A stretch of DNA of 7,935 bases. Origin: Bacteroides sp. (GTDB lineage Bacteria; Bacteroidota; Bacteroidia; Bacteroidales; Bacteroidaceae). Shown here in pieces: positions 1-6,788 of the stretch. The stretch covers positions 1-7,935 of the forward strand of contig DXOJ01000053.1 in assembly GCA_019412865.1 (NCBI GenBank), read 5' to 3'. The notes under the pieces are model-generated. The model was not told the origin of the DNA. It was given only the letters and a program-made list of their open reading frames with translations, and searched no databases. The number at the start of each line of letters is the position of its first letter. Positions within the stretch are counted from its first letter, which is position 1. The position numbers and the translations under genes were made by a program.

Positions 1-70
1 GTTTATAATAAACCTCTTCATTATTTATTAAAAACTTGAATAGAGTTTATTCGATTTCGAGGATTTCGTG

Positions 71-123
71 TAAAGAAGAAAGAATGATTGCAATGAATAA
101 CCGGCATCTTCTTTTCTTCTTTA
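71..123. terminator. Possible intrinsic terminator of an unseen left-hand gene
   Basis: An 11-bp perfect inverted repeat, TAAAGAAGAAA at 71-81 and TTTCTTCTTTA at 113-123, encloses a 31-base loop and is followed by AT-rich sequence. The stem is poor in G-C pairs and the loop is long, so it would be a weak hairpin. The purine/pyrimidine arms resemble the more convincing hairpin at 6783-6832. It may end transcription from a gene to the left of the window. It could also be a chance match in AT-rich DNA. Confidence 0.35.
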
Positions 124-193
124 ATAAATAATTTCTACAATATACTGAATGAGTGTATTGATTATATTATTTTACAATATGTCATTGTTTTGC

Positions 194-204
194 TCGATAA
201 TCGA
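194..204. repeat. 11-base palindrome TCGATAATCGA
   Basis: TCGAT-A-ATCGA is a perfect odd-length palindrome centred on base 199, about 130 bases upstream of the candidate rhamnosidase promoter. Its size and symmetry suit a binding site for a dimeric regulator. The position is rather far upstream, and no matching known operator is recognised. Confidence 0.3.
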
Positions 205-234
205 TCATTCAATGTACAAAGCTCCTGTTGTCTG

Positions 235-273
235 TTCAATCAGTTCGGACTTATGAGTCAGTTCCGGATTGAA
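235..273. repeat. Nested inverted repeat upstream of the rhamnosidase promoter
   Basis: The outer arms TTCAATC (235-241) and GATTGAA (267-273) are perfect complements. Inside them GACT (248-251) and AGTC (256-259) pair around a four-base loop. The unpaired flanks also form an imperfect direct repeat, CAGTTCGGA at 241-249 and CAGTTCCGGA at 259-268. The element ends about 60 bases upstream of the candidate -7 box. It is therefore more likely a DNA site for an activator than an RNA leader structure. No uridine tract follows, so a terminator is unlikely. Confidence 0.35.
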
Positions 274-333
274 TAGAAACCATCATTGAGTCAAAAAAAA
301 TGCAGAAATCGTCTGTCATATCATATAATTCTG

Positions 334-341
334 TAATTTTG
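334..341 (+). promoter_or_regulatory. Candidate -7 box of the rhamnosidase promoter
   Basis: TAATTTTG matches the Bacteroidetes primary-sigma -7 consensus TAnnTTTG. No good -33 TTTG is present; the nearest is TCTG at 312-315 with an 18-base spacer. The weak upstream box suggests dependence on an activator. Transcription would start near 348, leaving a leader of about 60 bases before the ATG at 412. The bases just before that ATG are A/T-rich with no Shine-Dalgarno sequence, which is normal in Bacteroides. Confidence 0.5.
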
Positions 342-411
342 TTGTGCAAGCCCTGTAAAACTAAAACAGCATTTCCAAGTTAATCTTTTAATACTAAAAA
401 TACATATAAGT

Positions 412-2982
412 ATGAAAATGAATCTTCATTGTTTTGCGAATCTTATCCCGATAATGATTCTCGCGCTTTTCTCGAATAGCGGACTGATAAACGCAACCGA
501 AGTCGGAAAACGTACTGACGCATTGGAAGCATCAGCCTGGAATGACTCCCAATGGATTTCCGCAGTAAACGCCCCTGTAGTGAAAGGACATAACAACGGT
601 CGCGCAGCCGATGGCGCGAGTTGGTTCGTGTCCATCGTGAAAAACGAACAGAAAATTGTCTCTGCTAAGTGGATGACCGCTGGACTGGGAGTTTATGAGT
701 TGTATGTGAATGGGAAACCCGTAGGCGAGGAATTTCTGAAACCGGGCTTCACACACTATGCCAAGACCAAACGTTCTTTCACTTATGATATTACAGACAT
801 CATCCGTACCAAGCCAAACGCCGAGAACATGCTTTCCGTACAGGTGACGCCGGGATGGTGGGGTGACAAAATCATAACCCCTGGAGGATATGACGGCATG
901 ATAGGCAAGAAATGTGCCTTCCGTGGTGTACTGGAACTGACTTTTTCTGACGGAAGCAAGAAGCGTTACGGTACTGATCTTAAAAACTGGAAAGCCGGAA
1001 TTGCCGGCCCGGTGAAACATGCCGGTATCTTTGACGGAGAAGAGTATGATGCACGCGAGCCGATGGGCTACGAATGTGTGGACAAACTTTCCACCCCCGA
1101 AGAGAATACAGAATTCTCCGGCGATATCCTGCCTTCGGATGGAGCGGAAGTTTATCTGCGTACTGATCTCGCACTTGCTCCTGTCAAAGCATACATTTGG
1201 AAGAATGTAGAAGGAGCAAAGGAGAATGAGTTCGGTAAGGTAATTATCGCCCGTGAGTTCGCATCGGGTACGGAAATGACCGTAAGTCCGGGAGAGACGT
1301 TAGTGGTGGACTTCGGACAAAATTGTGCCGGCGTACCTTCTTTCGTATTCAAAGCCGCCGAGGGAACGGTGCTGACCTGCCTTCCTGCAGAGCTGCTCAA
1401 TGATGGCAACGGTGCCAAGATTCGTGGCATGGACGGTCCGGAAGGAAGCTGCCATCGCGAAAACCTGCGCATCCCCCACACCGGCATCCGTCTGGATTAC
1501 ACCTTTGCTGGCGGAGATAACTATGTGGCCTATTATCCTCACTGCACCTTCTTCGGTTACCGCTATGTCTCCATAACTGCCACCGGGAATGTTGCCATCA
1601 AGTCGTTGAAGTCCATCCCCGTTACTTCCATCGCAAAGGAACTGGAGACCGGCACTATCACCACAGGCAACGACCTTGTGAACAAGCTCATCTCCAACAC
1701 TTATTGGGGACAGCTATCCAACTACCTGTCCATACCCACCGACTGTCCGCAACGCGACGAGCGTCTGGGCTGGACAGCAGACACACAAGTGTTTGCAGAA
1801 ACCGGTACGTTCTTTGCTAACACCATGAAGTTTTTCCATAAGTGGATGCGTGACATGCGCGACACTCAAAACAGTTTGGGCGGATTCCCCGGAGTGGCTC
1901 CCTTGGCACAATACGGTGATGAGAAAATGCGTTTGGGTTGGGCCGATGCCGGAATCATCGTGCCTTGGACGGTATGGAAGCAATTCGGTGATACGCAAAT
2001 CATCGAGGAGAGCTGGAACGCCATGGACCTGTTTATGAATCACATCAACGACACCAAGTATAACCACGAGACTCTCTGCGGTGAGAACGGCAACTACCAA
2101 TGGGCCGACTGGTTGAGCTACGAACCACTGGAAAGTTGTAGCGGACTGGCTTTCTCTCCCCAAGGTCCGCTTCCTGATGCCGTCAGCTATTGGAACTATT
2201 TGAGCGCTTCCTACTGGGTGATAGATGCTTTCATGATGCGGGATATGGCTGCCGCCACCGGTCGCGATGCCGCCAAGTACCAGCAAATGGCCGATTCGGC
2301 AAAGGCATACATCAAAAAGAACTTCCTCAACGAGGACGGCACCTTCAAAACCGCCATCCTCAACACCATGCAAACTCCTGCCTTGTTTGCCTTGAAGAAC
2401 CAGCTTGTGGAAGGCGAAGCCAAAGCGAAGATGATAGACCGCCTGCGTGAAAACTTCGCACAGCACGATCTTTGCTTGCAGACCGGATTCTTGGGCACAT
2501 CCATTCTCATGGCCACCCTCACGGAGAATGGCATGGAAGACATTGCCTATGAACTCCTCTTTCAACGTAAGAACCCAAGCTGGCTGTATTCTGTGGACAA
2601 TGGAGCCACCACCATCTGGGAACGGTGGAACAGCTATATGATAGACAAAGGAATGGGACCGCGCGGCATGAACAGCTTCAATCATTATGCCTATGGATGC
2701 GTATGTGAATGGATTTGGGAAACCGTTGCCGGCATCGCAGCCGATCCTGCCACCCCCGGCTTCAAACATATCATTATGAAGCCCATTCCAGACAAGCGGT
2801 TAGGACACGTGACTGCCGAATACCGTTCCGCCGCCGGACTCATCAAGAGTGCCTGGAAATACGAAGGAGATACCTGGATTTGGGAATTCACCATTCCTAA
2901 GGGTGTTACCGCTACCGTAACCCTTCCCGGAGAGATGAAGTCAAAGGAGTATGGAAGTGGAACTTACAAGGTGACCAAATAG
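412..2982 (+). CDS. Secreted alpha-L-rhamnosidase, glycoside hydrolase family 78
   Basis: The 856-residue protein should release terminal alpha-L-rhamnose from plant or bacterial glycans by an inverting mechanism, probably in the periplasm. Residues 1-28 look like a signal peptide: Lys2, a hydrophobic stretch at about 11-20, and likely cleavage after Ala28. No lipobox is seen. An N-terminal beta-sandwich typical of bacterial rhamnosidases follows at roughly 40-235 (LGVYELYVNGKPVG, PGWW). Next come a second sandwich at about 245-400 (VVDFGQNCAGVPSF), the six-hairpin catalytic domain at about 415-760, and a C-terminal beta domain. The signature DCPQRDERLGW starts at Asp444; Glu450 is the likely general acid and Glu737 in TTIWERW the likely general base. 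The usual WTGD is WTAD here (Ala456). Length and domain order are complete for the family. It stands alone in this window, with no susC/susD pair, sulfatase or regulator, although a polysaccharide utilisation locus could continue to the left. The start is supported by the signal peptide. Confidence 0.93.
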   Translation: MKMNLHCFANLIPIMILALFSNSGLINATEVGKRTDALEASAWNDSQWISAVNAPVVKGHNNGRAADGASWFVSIVKNEQKIVSAKWMTAGLGVYELYVNGKPVGEEFLKPGFTHYAKTKRSFTYDITDIIRTKPNAENMLSVQVTPGWWGDKIITPGGYDGMIGKKCAFRGVLELTFSDGSKKRYGTDLKNWKAGIAGPVKHAGIFDGEEYDAREPMGYECVDKLSTPEENTEFSGDILPSDGAEVYLRTDLALAPVKAYIWKNVEGAKENEFGKVIIAREFASGTEMTVSPGETLVVDFGQNCAGVPSFVFKAAEGTVLTCLPAELLNDGNGAKIRGMDGPEGSCHRENLRIPHTGIRLDYTFAGGDNYVAYYPHCTFFGYRYVSITATGNVAIKSLKSIPVTSIAKELETGTITTGNDLVNKLISNTYWGQLSNYLSIPTDCPQRDERLGWTADTQVFAETGTFFANTMKFFHKWMRDMRDTQNSLGGFPGVAPLAQYGDEKMRLGWADAGIIVPWTVWKQFGDTQIIEESWNAMDLFMNHINDTKYNHETLCGENGNYQWADWLSYEPLESCSGLAFSPQGPLPDAVSYWNYLSASYWVIDAFMMRDMAAATGRDAAKYQQMADSAKAYIKKNFLNEDGTFKTAILNTMQTPALFALKNQLVEGEAKAKMIDRLRENFAQHDLCLQTGFLGTSILMATLTENGMEDIAYELLFQRKNPSWLYSVDNGATTIWERWNSYMIDKGMGPRGMNSFNHYAYGCVCEWIWETVAGIAADPATPGFKHIIMKPIPDKRLGHVTAEYRSAAGLIKSAWKYEGDTWIWEFTIPKGVTATVTLPGEMKSKEYGSGTYKVTK

Positions 2983-3037
2983 TTCTTCATGTAAGAATTT
3001 GATAGTAAGGAGATGTATCGAAACTCTCTTTTAACGT

Positions 3038-3081
3038 GATTACCCTCATTACAGCTATTTGTGATGAGGGTAATTCTTCAT
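3038..3081 (+). terminator. Strong intrinsic terminator after the rhamnosidase gene
   Basis: ATTACCCTCATTACA (3039-3053) pairs with TGTGATGAGGGTAAT (3060-3074) in a 15-bp stem with one T-G wobble and a six-base loop. A G-T pair at 3038/3075 can extend it. A T-rich run, TTCTTCATTTTT, follows from 3074. It lies 56 bases after the rhamnosidase stop codon. It also lies downstream of the convergent minus-strand gene ending at 3097, and so may stop both transcripts. The minus-strand side has a poorer T-tract. Confidence 0.8.
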
Positions 3082-3096
3082 TTTTACAATATATGG

Positions 3097-4014
3097 TTAT
3101 ATCTTGTCTTTCTCTTCTTTTTCTATCATCTCGTCGTAATATGTTATGCGTGCAGCACATTCTCGGATAGTCACTTCGCGCAGTACCTCTGTTCGTGCCA
3201 GCATATACTCGTATTCCTCTTTGTTGACGGTGAACAGCCGGTTGTATCGCGCTTCGATATATGCCCTGCATAATTTATCAAATGCTTTATTATCTTCGAA
3301 AGTATTGGTAGGAAACACATTAGCAAATCCTCGTGAACAGCTTCTGACCATCGCTCCCAGTACTTTTAATTCATGAGATTTAGGGCGAATTCCGTTATAC
3401 ACAAGCGTAAATGATTTGTAGAAGCGCTCGCAGGCTTGATGTAATAAGAAAGAACCTAATTTATAGTCTCCATCTTCATAGGCTAGTTCGCCATGTCTTA
3501 AGAATCCTTCTGCTAAAGGAAAACATTCTTCATATTCTTCCTCTGCATATTGCTTAATCTCCCGATACGGCAACTTTTCAGGTTTGCCAATATGAAACGT
3601 ACCATTGTCATACAACAGAATTCCGTCTTTTATAATTTCATAAAAGAAATAATGCTTCCTTCTTATAGCTCTATTAATGGTCACTGGAGTTTCTACAATA
3701 ATATTAGGCGGTGCCGGATGCCGCTTTCCTTCCATTCTTGTATCATATTTAGGAACGATCACCTCGCGCGCATGCCTCTCTGCTTTATTTGCGTCTCTCG
3801 TATCACATATCACCAGAATATCCAAATCACTTTGGTAGTAAGTAGTTACTCCACGTTCGTCGTATGTTTCATCCCAGATGACATATTTTCCCCGCGCATA
3901 ACTTCCATACAAGATAATCATACGCACATTCGTAAGATTCGACAATATCAGCTCTTGCAACACCGCCAACTCTTCTTGCGTGCGTTTGGGCAAACGTTTT
4001 ATTGATCTTTTCAT
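3097..4014 (-). CDS. Nucleotidyltransferase-HEPN fusion protein
   Basis: The 305-residue soluble protein joins two domains. Residues about 14-140 form a minimal polymerase-beta-like nucleotidyltransferase. The motif GSYARG is at 37-42, and the metal-binding pair Asp63/Asp65 lies in SDLDILV. A likely third acidic residue is Glu108 in IIVET. Such domains transfer AMP or another nucleotide to protein or RNA. Residues about 159-290 resemble a HEPN helical domain, with HQACERFYKSF at 192-202, KSHEL at 212-216 and YIEARYNRLF at 252-261. The RX4-6H motif of HEPN ribonucleases is missing: no histidine occurs after residue 214. RNase activity is therefore not supported. The two domains are separate proteins in classical MNT/HEPN toxin-antitoxin pairs but one chain here. 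The start lies 16 bases after the stop of the ATPase gene, so the two are probably co-transcribed. The substrate is unknown. Confidence 0.85.
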   Translation of the reverse strand: MKRSIKRLPKRTQEELAVLQELILSNLTNVRMIILYGSYARGKYVIWDETYDERGVTTYYQSDLDILVICDTRDANKAERHAREVIVPKYDTRMEGKRHPAPPNIIVETPVTINRAIRRKHYFFYEIIKDGILLYDNGTFHIGKPEKLPYREIKQYAEEEYEECFPLAEGFLRHGELAYEDGDYKLGSFLLHQACERFYKSFTLVYNGIRPKSHELKVLGAMVRSCSRGFANVFPTNTFEDNKAFDKLCRAYIEARYNRLFTVNKEEYEYMLARTEVLREVTIRECAARITYYDEMIEKEEKDKI

Positions 4015-4030
4015 ATTGTTAGCCTATCTG

Positions 4031-5782
4031 TTAAACCTCTTCACATATCGGCATATCCATTCCTTTGTATACAACCACAATCTTATGAAGCTGTGTAGTG
4101 CCGACTGCTCTCTTTACCGTATCAGTGTCAGCATAGCGATTCGCTTGGGCAATAGCTTCCTGTCGCAGTTCTTCCACGCGGCTTTCGGGATCTTTATACT
4201 TGGCATACTTTAGTTCCACAATGTAGCTGTGCTTCATGTCTGAATAGATATCCAGTAGCGGACAGAGGAAAATGTCGACATAGCCTGCCTGTGTGTCCTG
4301 TTCGGAAATGGGACGGTAGAAACGGTTTTGTGCCGTCATGGCAAGCGTAAAGCCGTGGACAAAAAATTCACCTTTCTGCTTGTCACGCTGGGAGGTGTAG
4401 CGTTTCAGGCAGTCAGCAATATAACCGAAATAGGCTTTCCAGTCGCCATCGTAGGCAAGAGCGCTGGCAAGTTCGTTCTTTTCGTAACTACTGAAATTGA
4501 GTTCGGCTTCGTTATAGGTACTTAGCAGATAAGTGTAGATTTGTTCGCGGACTACCTGATTAGGAATGGTGAGTTTGGTCTTTCCTTTATACGTGCCACT
4601 AATGGTGAGCATACCGAAATAGTAGAGCAGGCTCACAAAGTTGTCGGGGTTGGTAATATTGACGGCAGGAAAACCTTTTTTCAGTTCTCCGGTGACGTAG
4701 CCTTCGCTCACCAATGTTTGTATGATGGAAGCATCATGGGCAAACTCTTTGTCCTTCCGGATGAGCATACGTAATTTTTCGTAATCGATACGGATATTGT
4801 CTTCTACCATATCCCGGGGGGCTTTGCCTCGTTGAATATAATTCTTGACGAAGTAGAGTACCATGTTGGAGTTGTACATAGTGGTTTCACCGTAACATTC
4901 TTCTGCAAAGCAGTAGTTGTCATACCAAGGTTTCATTATTTCTATCAATTCGTCCACACTGTGGTTGAATGGACTGGTGGTGGAATAATAAGTGAGCATT
5001 TGGCGCACTTCTTCTTCCGTGAAACCTATCATCTCGTTGAATTCCGGCGTGAGCGAGTAGTTGGTTCCGATGTTGAAACCGCTTGTGAGGTCGTCCATTG
5101 TCACGGGGCTTACACCGGCAATGAAACAACGCTCGATACTGGAATAAGTTCCAGCTTTAATTTTATTGAAGAAGGCGCGCAGATAACCTTCGCCATGTGT
5201 TTCGTCCGTATAGCGGTGCAGGCTTTCTATATCCGAGAGGATGGCATTGGTGAAATGGTCGTATTCGTCAATAAAAAGGTAAATACGTTGGTTGGTCTTA
5301 TTACATTCTGTGAATAGGTATTCAAATTGTTCGACAGCTCCTTCTTTTTTGTCGAGTTCTTCCTTGATGCCTTTGGGGAGATAGTCGGCGTAAATATCAC
5401 AGAAATAGTCGAACATTGTTTGGCAATGCGCATCCAGTCCTTTGCGATAGTTGTGTAGTTCGCCTACTATTCCGGAGAAGTTGAGGTATAGTACCAGATA
5501 GCTGTTCCGATCGCGCGTAGGGTGCTTTCCGATGTAAAGGTCGCCAAACAGGGCATCGAACTTATCCTTGGCAAGTATATCATAATAGTGCTGCAACATA
5601 TTTACTGTGAGGCTTTTGCCGAAACGGCGCGGACGAATAAAGAAGAAAAACTTGTCCGCCTCTTCTATCATGGGTATAAACCGGGTTTTGTCTACATAAT
5701 AACAGTCGTCGCGGCGGATTACTGCAAAGTTCATCATGCCGTATGGGATACGTTTCCTGTCCGGTGCTATATATTTTTCCAT
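4031..5782 (-). CDS. AAA-ATPase with C-terminal PD-(D/E)XK nuclease-like domain (DUF1703 family)
   Basis: The 583-residue protein matches the large Bacteroidetes family of predicted AAA-ATPases fused to a PD-(D/E)XK domain (Pfam AAA-ATPase_like plus PDDEXK_9/DUF1703, from memory). The N-terminus has the family hallmarks YVDKT (29-33) and a P-loop RPRRFGKS (50-57) that lacks the first Gly of a classical Walker A. Walker B is LFIDEYD with Asp172 and Glu173. A sensor-like segment, FIAGVSPVTMDDL, follows. The C-terminal domain shows the nuclease-fold signature: Asp503 in GYVDIFL, Glu523 and Lys525 in VELK, and the QxxxY element Gln546-Tyr550. All of these are intact, so catalysis is possible though untested. 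No membrane segment or signal peptide is seen, so it is cytoplasmic. A Bacteroidetes promoter lies 40 bases upstream, and the nucleotidyltransferase-HEPN gene follows. The biological role of the family is unknown; defence, selfish-element or DNA-processing roles are guesses. Confidence 0.9.
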   Translation of the reverse strand: MEKYIAPDRKRIPYGMMNFAVIRRDDCYYVDKTRFIPMIEEADKFFFFIRPRRFGKSLTVNMLQHYYDILAKDKFDALFGDLYIGKHPTRDRNSYLVLYLNFSGIVGELHNYRKGLDAHCQTMFDYFCDIYADYLPKGIKEELDKKEGAVEQFEYLFTECNKTNQRIYLFIDEYDHFTNAILSDIESLHRYTDETHGEGYLRAFFNKIKAGTYSSIERCFIAGVSPVTMDDLTSGFNIGTNYSLTPEFNEMIGFTEEEVRQMLTYYSTTSPFNHSVDELIEIMKPWYDNYCFAEECYGETTMYNSNMVLYFVKNYIQRGKAPRDMVEDNIRIDYEKLRMLIRKDKEFAHDASIIQTLVSEGYVTGELKKGFPAVNITNPDNFVSLLYYFGMLTISGTYKGKTKLTIPNQVVREQIYTYLLSTYNEAELNFSSYEKNELASALAYDGDWKAYFGYIADCLKRYTSQRDKQKGEFFVHGFTLAMTAQNRFYRPISEQDTQAGYVDIFLCPLLDIYSDMKHSYIVELKYAKYKDPESRVEELRQEAIAQANRYADTDTVKRAVGTTQLHKIVVVYKGMDMPICEEV

Positions 5783-5821
5783 AACTTATACCTTATTTTA
5801 GGAACTTTCTTTGAACATAAA

Positions 5822-5853
5822 CAAAGGTACGGGCTTTTTGTTACTTCTCCAAA
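5822..5853 (-). promoter_or_regulatory. Bacteroidetes-type promoter of the ATPase/nucleotidyltransferase operon
   Basis: Read on the minus strand, TTTG (5850-5853) is followed by a 20-base spacer and then TACCTTTG (5822-5829), an excellent match to the -33/-7 consensus. A second TTTG lies four bases further upstream (5854-5857). Transcription should start near 5814-5817 and give a leader of about 33 bases before the ATG at 5782. No separate promoter is evident before the downstream gene, which supports one transcript for both. Confidence 0.7.
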
Positions 5854-5875
5854 CAAACATTCCATAACTTCTCGC

Positions 5876-5883
5876 TATCTTTG
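5876..5883 (+). promoter_or_regulatory. Candidate -7 box of the EamA permease promoter
   Basis: TATCTTTG matches TAnnTTTG and lies 29 bases before the ATG at 5913, giving a leader of roughly 20-25 bases. No TTTG occurs at the expected -33 position, so the match rests on the -7 box alone. The place where its -33 contact would fall (about 5852-5856) coincides with the -33 box of the divergent operon promoter. Confidence 0.5.
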
Positions 5884-5912
5884 CACTCTATTAAACAAAC
5901 ATCACCACCATT

Positions 5913-6788
5913 ATGGAATTGAAGCATGGATATTACCATCTGATTGCGATACTTGTAGTTGCTATCTGGGGATTGACTTTCATATCAACCAAAGTATTGA
6001 TTAATCACGGACTGACCCCACAGGAGATATTCTTCTATCGTTTTCTTATTGCCTATCTGGGCATTTGGGTGATTTCTCCCAAACGTCTGTTTACGAGTAA
6101 TTGGAAAGACGAACTTTGGTTGATGGCAGGAGGTTTTTTCGGTGGTTCACTCTATTTCTTTACAGAGAATACAGCTTTGGGAATTACGCAAGCATCCAAT
6201 GTCGCTTTCATCATTTGCACAGCTCCCTTGCTTACTACCATTCTTTCCCTTCTCTTTTATAAGAGTGAAAAAGCCACCAAAGGTTTGATTTATGGTTCCA
6301 TATTAGCTTTAATTGGGGTGGGACTGGTGGTCTTCAACGGTAGTTTTGTACTCAAATTATCTCCAGTAGGGGATTTGCTCACTTTACTTGCCGCCCTGTC
6401 GTGGGCATTTTATAGTTTGGTGATAAAGAAAATGACAGGGCGTTACCCCACTGTATTTATCACCCGCAAAATATTCTTTTATGGAGTATTGACCATACTT
6501 CCCGCCTTTCTTCTTCATCCGCTGCAACCGGATTTCGATGTACTTTTAAAACCGGTTGTATTATCCAATCTCTTATTTTTGGCCGTTTTGGCATCCTTGG
6601 TTTGTTATGTCCTCTGGAATGTGGTATTGAAACAGTTGGGAACCGTTAGAGCCTCCAATTATATCTATCTCAATCCGTTGGTAACAATGGTGGCATCCGT
6701 AATCATTCTCCACGAAAAAATCACGTGGATTACATTATTGGGAGCAGGTTGCATTATTTTTGGAGTTTATCAGGCAGAGAAAAAATAA
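5913..6788 (+). CDS. EamA/DMT superfamily transporter, ten transmembrane helices
   Basis: The 291-residue inner-membrane protein has ten hydrophobic segments, at roughly 6-28, 36-54, 67-88, 94-117, 124-143, 152-172, 182-200, 213-238, 247-267 and 270-289. They form two five-helix EamA repeats. Family landmarks are AIWGLTFISTKVLI in helix 1, the ALGITQASNVAFI segment before helix 4, SWAFYSLVIKK in the second repeat, and the ASNYIYLNPLVTMVASVIILHEKIT ending split across helix 9 and the last loop. Members export or exchange metabolites such as amino acids, but the substrate cannot be read from sequence. Length is normal for the family, and it carries no extra domain. The gene is a single transcription unit, divergent from the ATPase operon. 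Its stop codon lies inside the hairpin that separates it from the phosphatase gene. Confidence 0.92.
   Translation: MELKHGYYHLIAILVVAIWGLTFISTKVLINHGLTPQEIFFYRFLIAYLGIWVISPKRLFTSNWKDELWLMAGGFFGGSLYFFTENTALGITQASNVAFIICTAPLLTTILSLLFYKSEKATKGLIYGSILALIGVGLVVFNGSFVLKLSPVGDLLTLLAALSWAFYSLVIKKMTGRYPTVFITRKIFFYGVLTILPAFLLHPLQPDFDVLLKPVVLSNLLFLAVLASLVCYVLWNVVLKQLGTVRASNYIYLNPLVTMVASVIILHEKITWITLLGAGCIIFGVYQAEKK

Larger units (their letters stand above)
1..411. other. Gene-free AT-rich upstream region of the rhamnosidase gene
   Basis: No credible coding region or RNA gene is visible in these 411 bases on either strand. The stretch is strongly AT-rich. It contains a hairpin near the left edge (71-123), an 11-base palindrome (194-204), a nested inverted repeat (235-273), two copies of the octamer TACAATAT (136-143 and 173-180) and a candidate promoter (334-341). 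It is long for a Bacteroides intergenic gap. That fits a regulated promoter for a secreted glycosidase plus the 3' end of an unseen neighbour on the left. No operator for a named regulator can be recognised. Confidence 0.7.

Noticed and set aside
136..180. Two copies of TACAATAT as a repeat array or CRISPR remnant
   Set aside because: There are only two eight-base A/T-rich copies, with another occurring by chance at 3085-3092. No spacer regularity or cas gene is present.
1714..2769. 351-codon open frame antisense to the rhamnosidase gene
   Set aside because: It lies wholly within the catalytic part of a clear GH78 gene. It shows no recognisable domain, and its openness follows from the codon use of the real gene on the other strand.
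2987..3271. 94-codon minus-strand frame over the terminator and the 3' end of the HEPN gene
   Set aside because: It overlaps the true gene in another frame and reads through the strong hairpin at 3038-3075, and its product is featureless.
3550..4005. 151-codon plus-strand frame opposite the nucleotidyltransferase domain
   Set aside because: It is the complement of conserved coding sequence including GSYARG and the DLD motif, with no domain of its own.
3097..5782. Classical two-protein MNT/HEPN toxin-antitoxin pair
   Set aside because: The transferase and HEPN domains are on one chain, the HEPN RNase motif is missing, and the partner gene is a large ATPase/nuclease-fold protein, so the classical label does not fit.
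2983..5912. Mobile element boundaries around the two-gene unit
   Set aside because: No transposase or integrase, no terminal inverted repeats and no convincing target-site duplication are visible in the flanking gaps; the shared octamer TTCTTCAT (2983-2990, 3074-3081) occurs only on one side.
5522..6004. 160-codon plus-strand frame across the ATPase start and the divergent promoter region
   Set aside because: It runs antisense to the conserved ATPase N-terminus, through both promoters and into the permease gene in another frame. It has no plausible start signal or domain.
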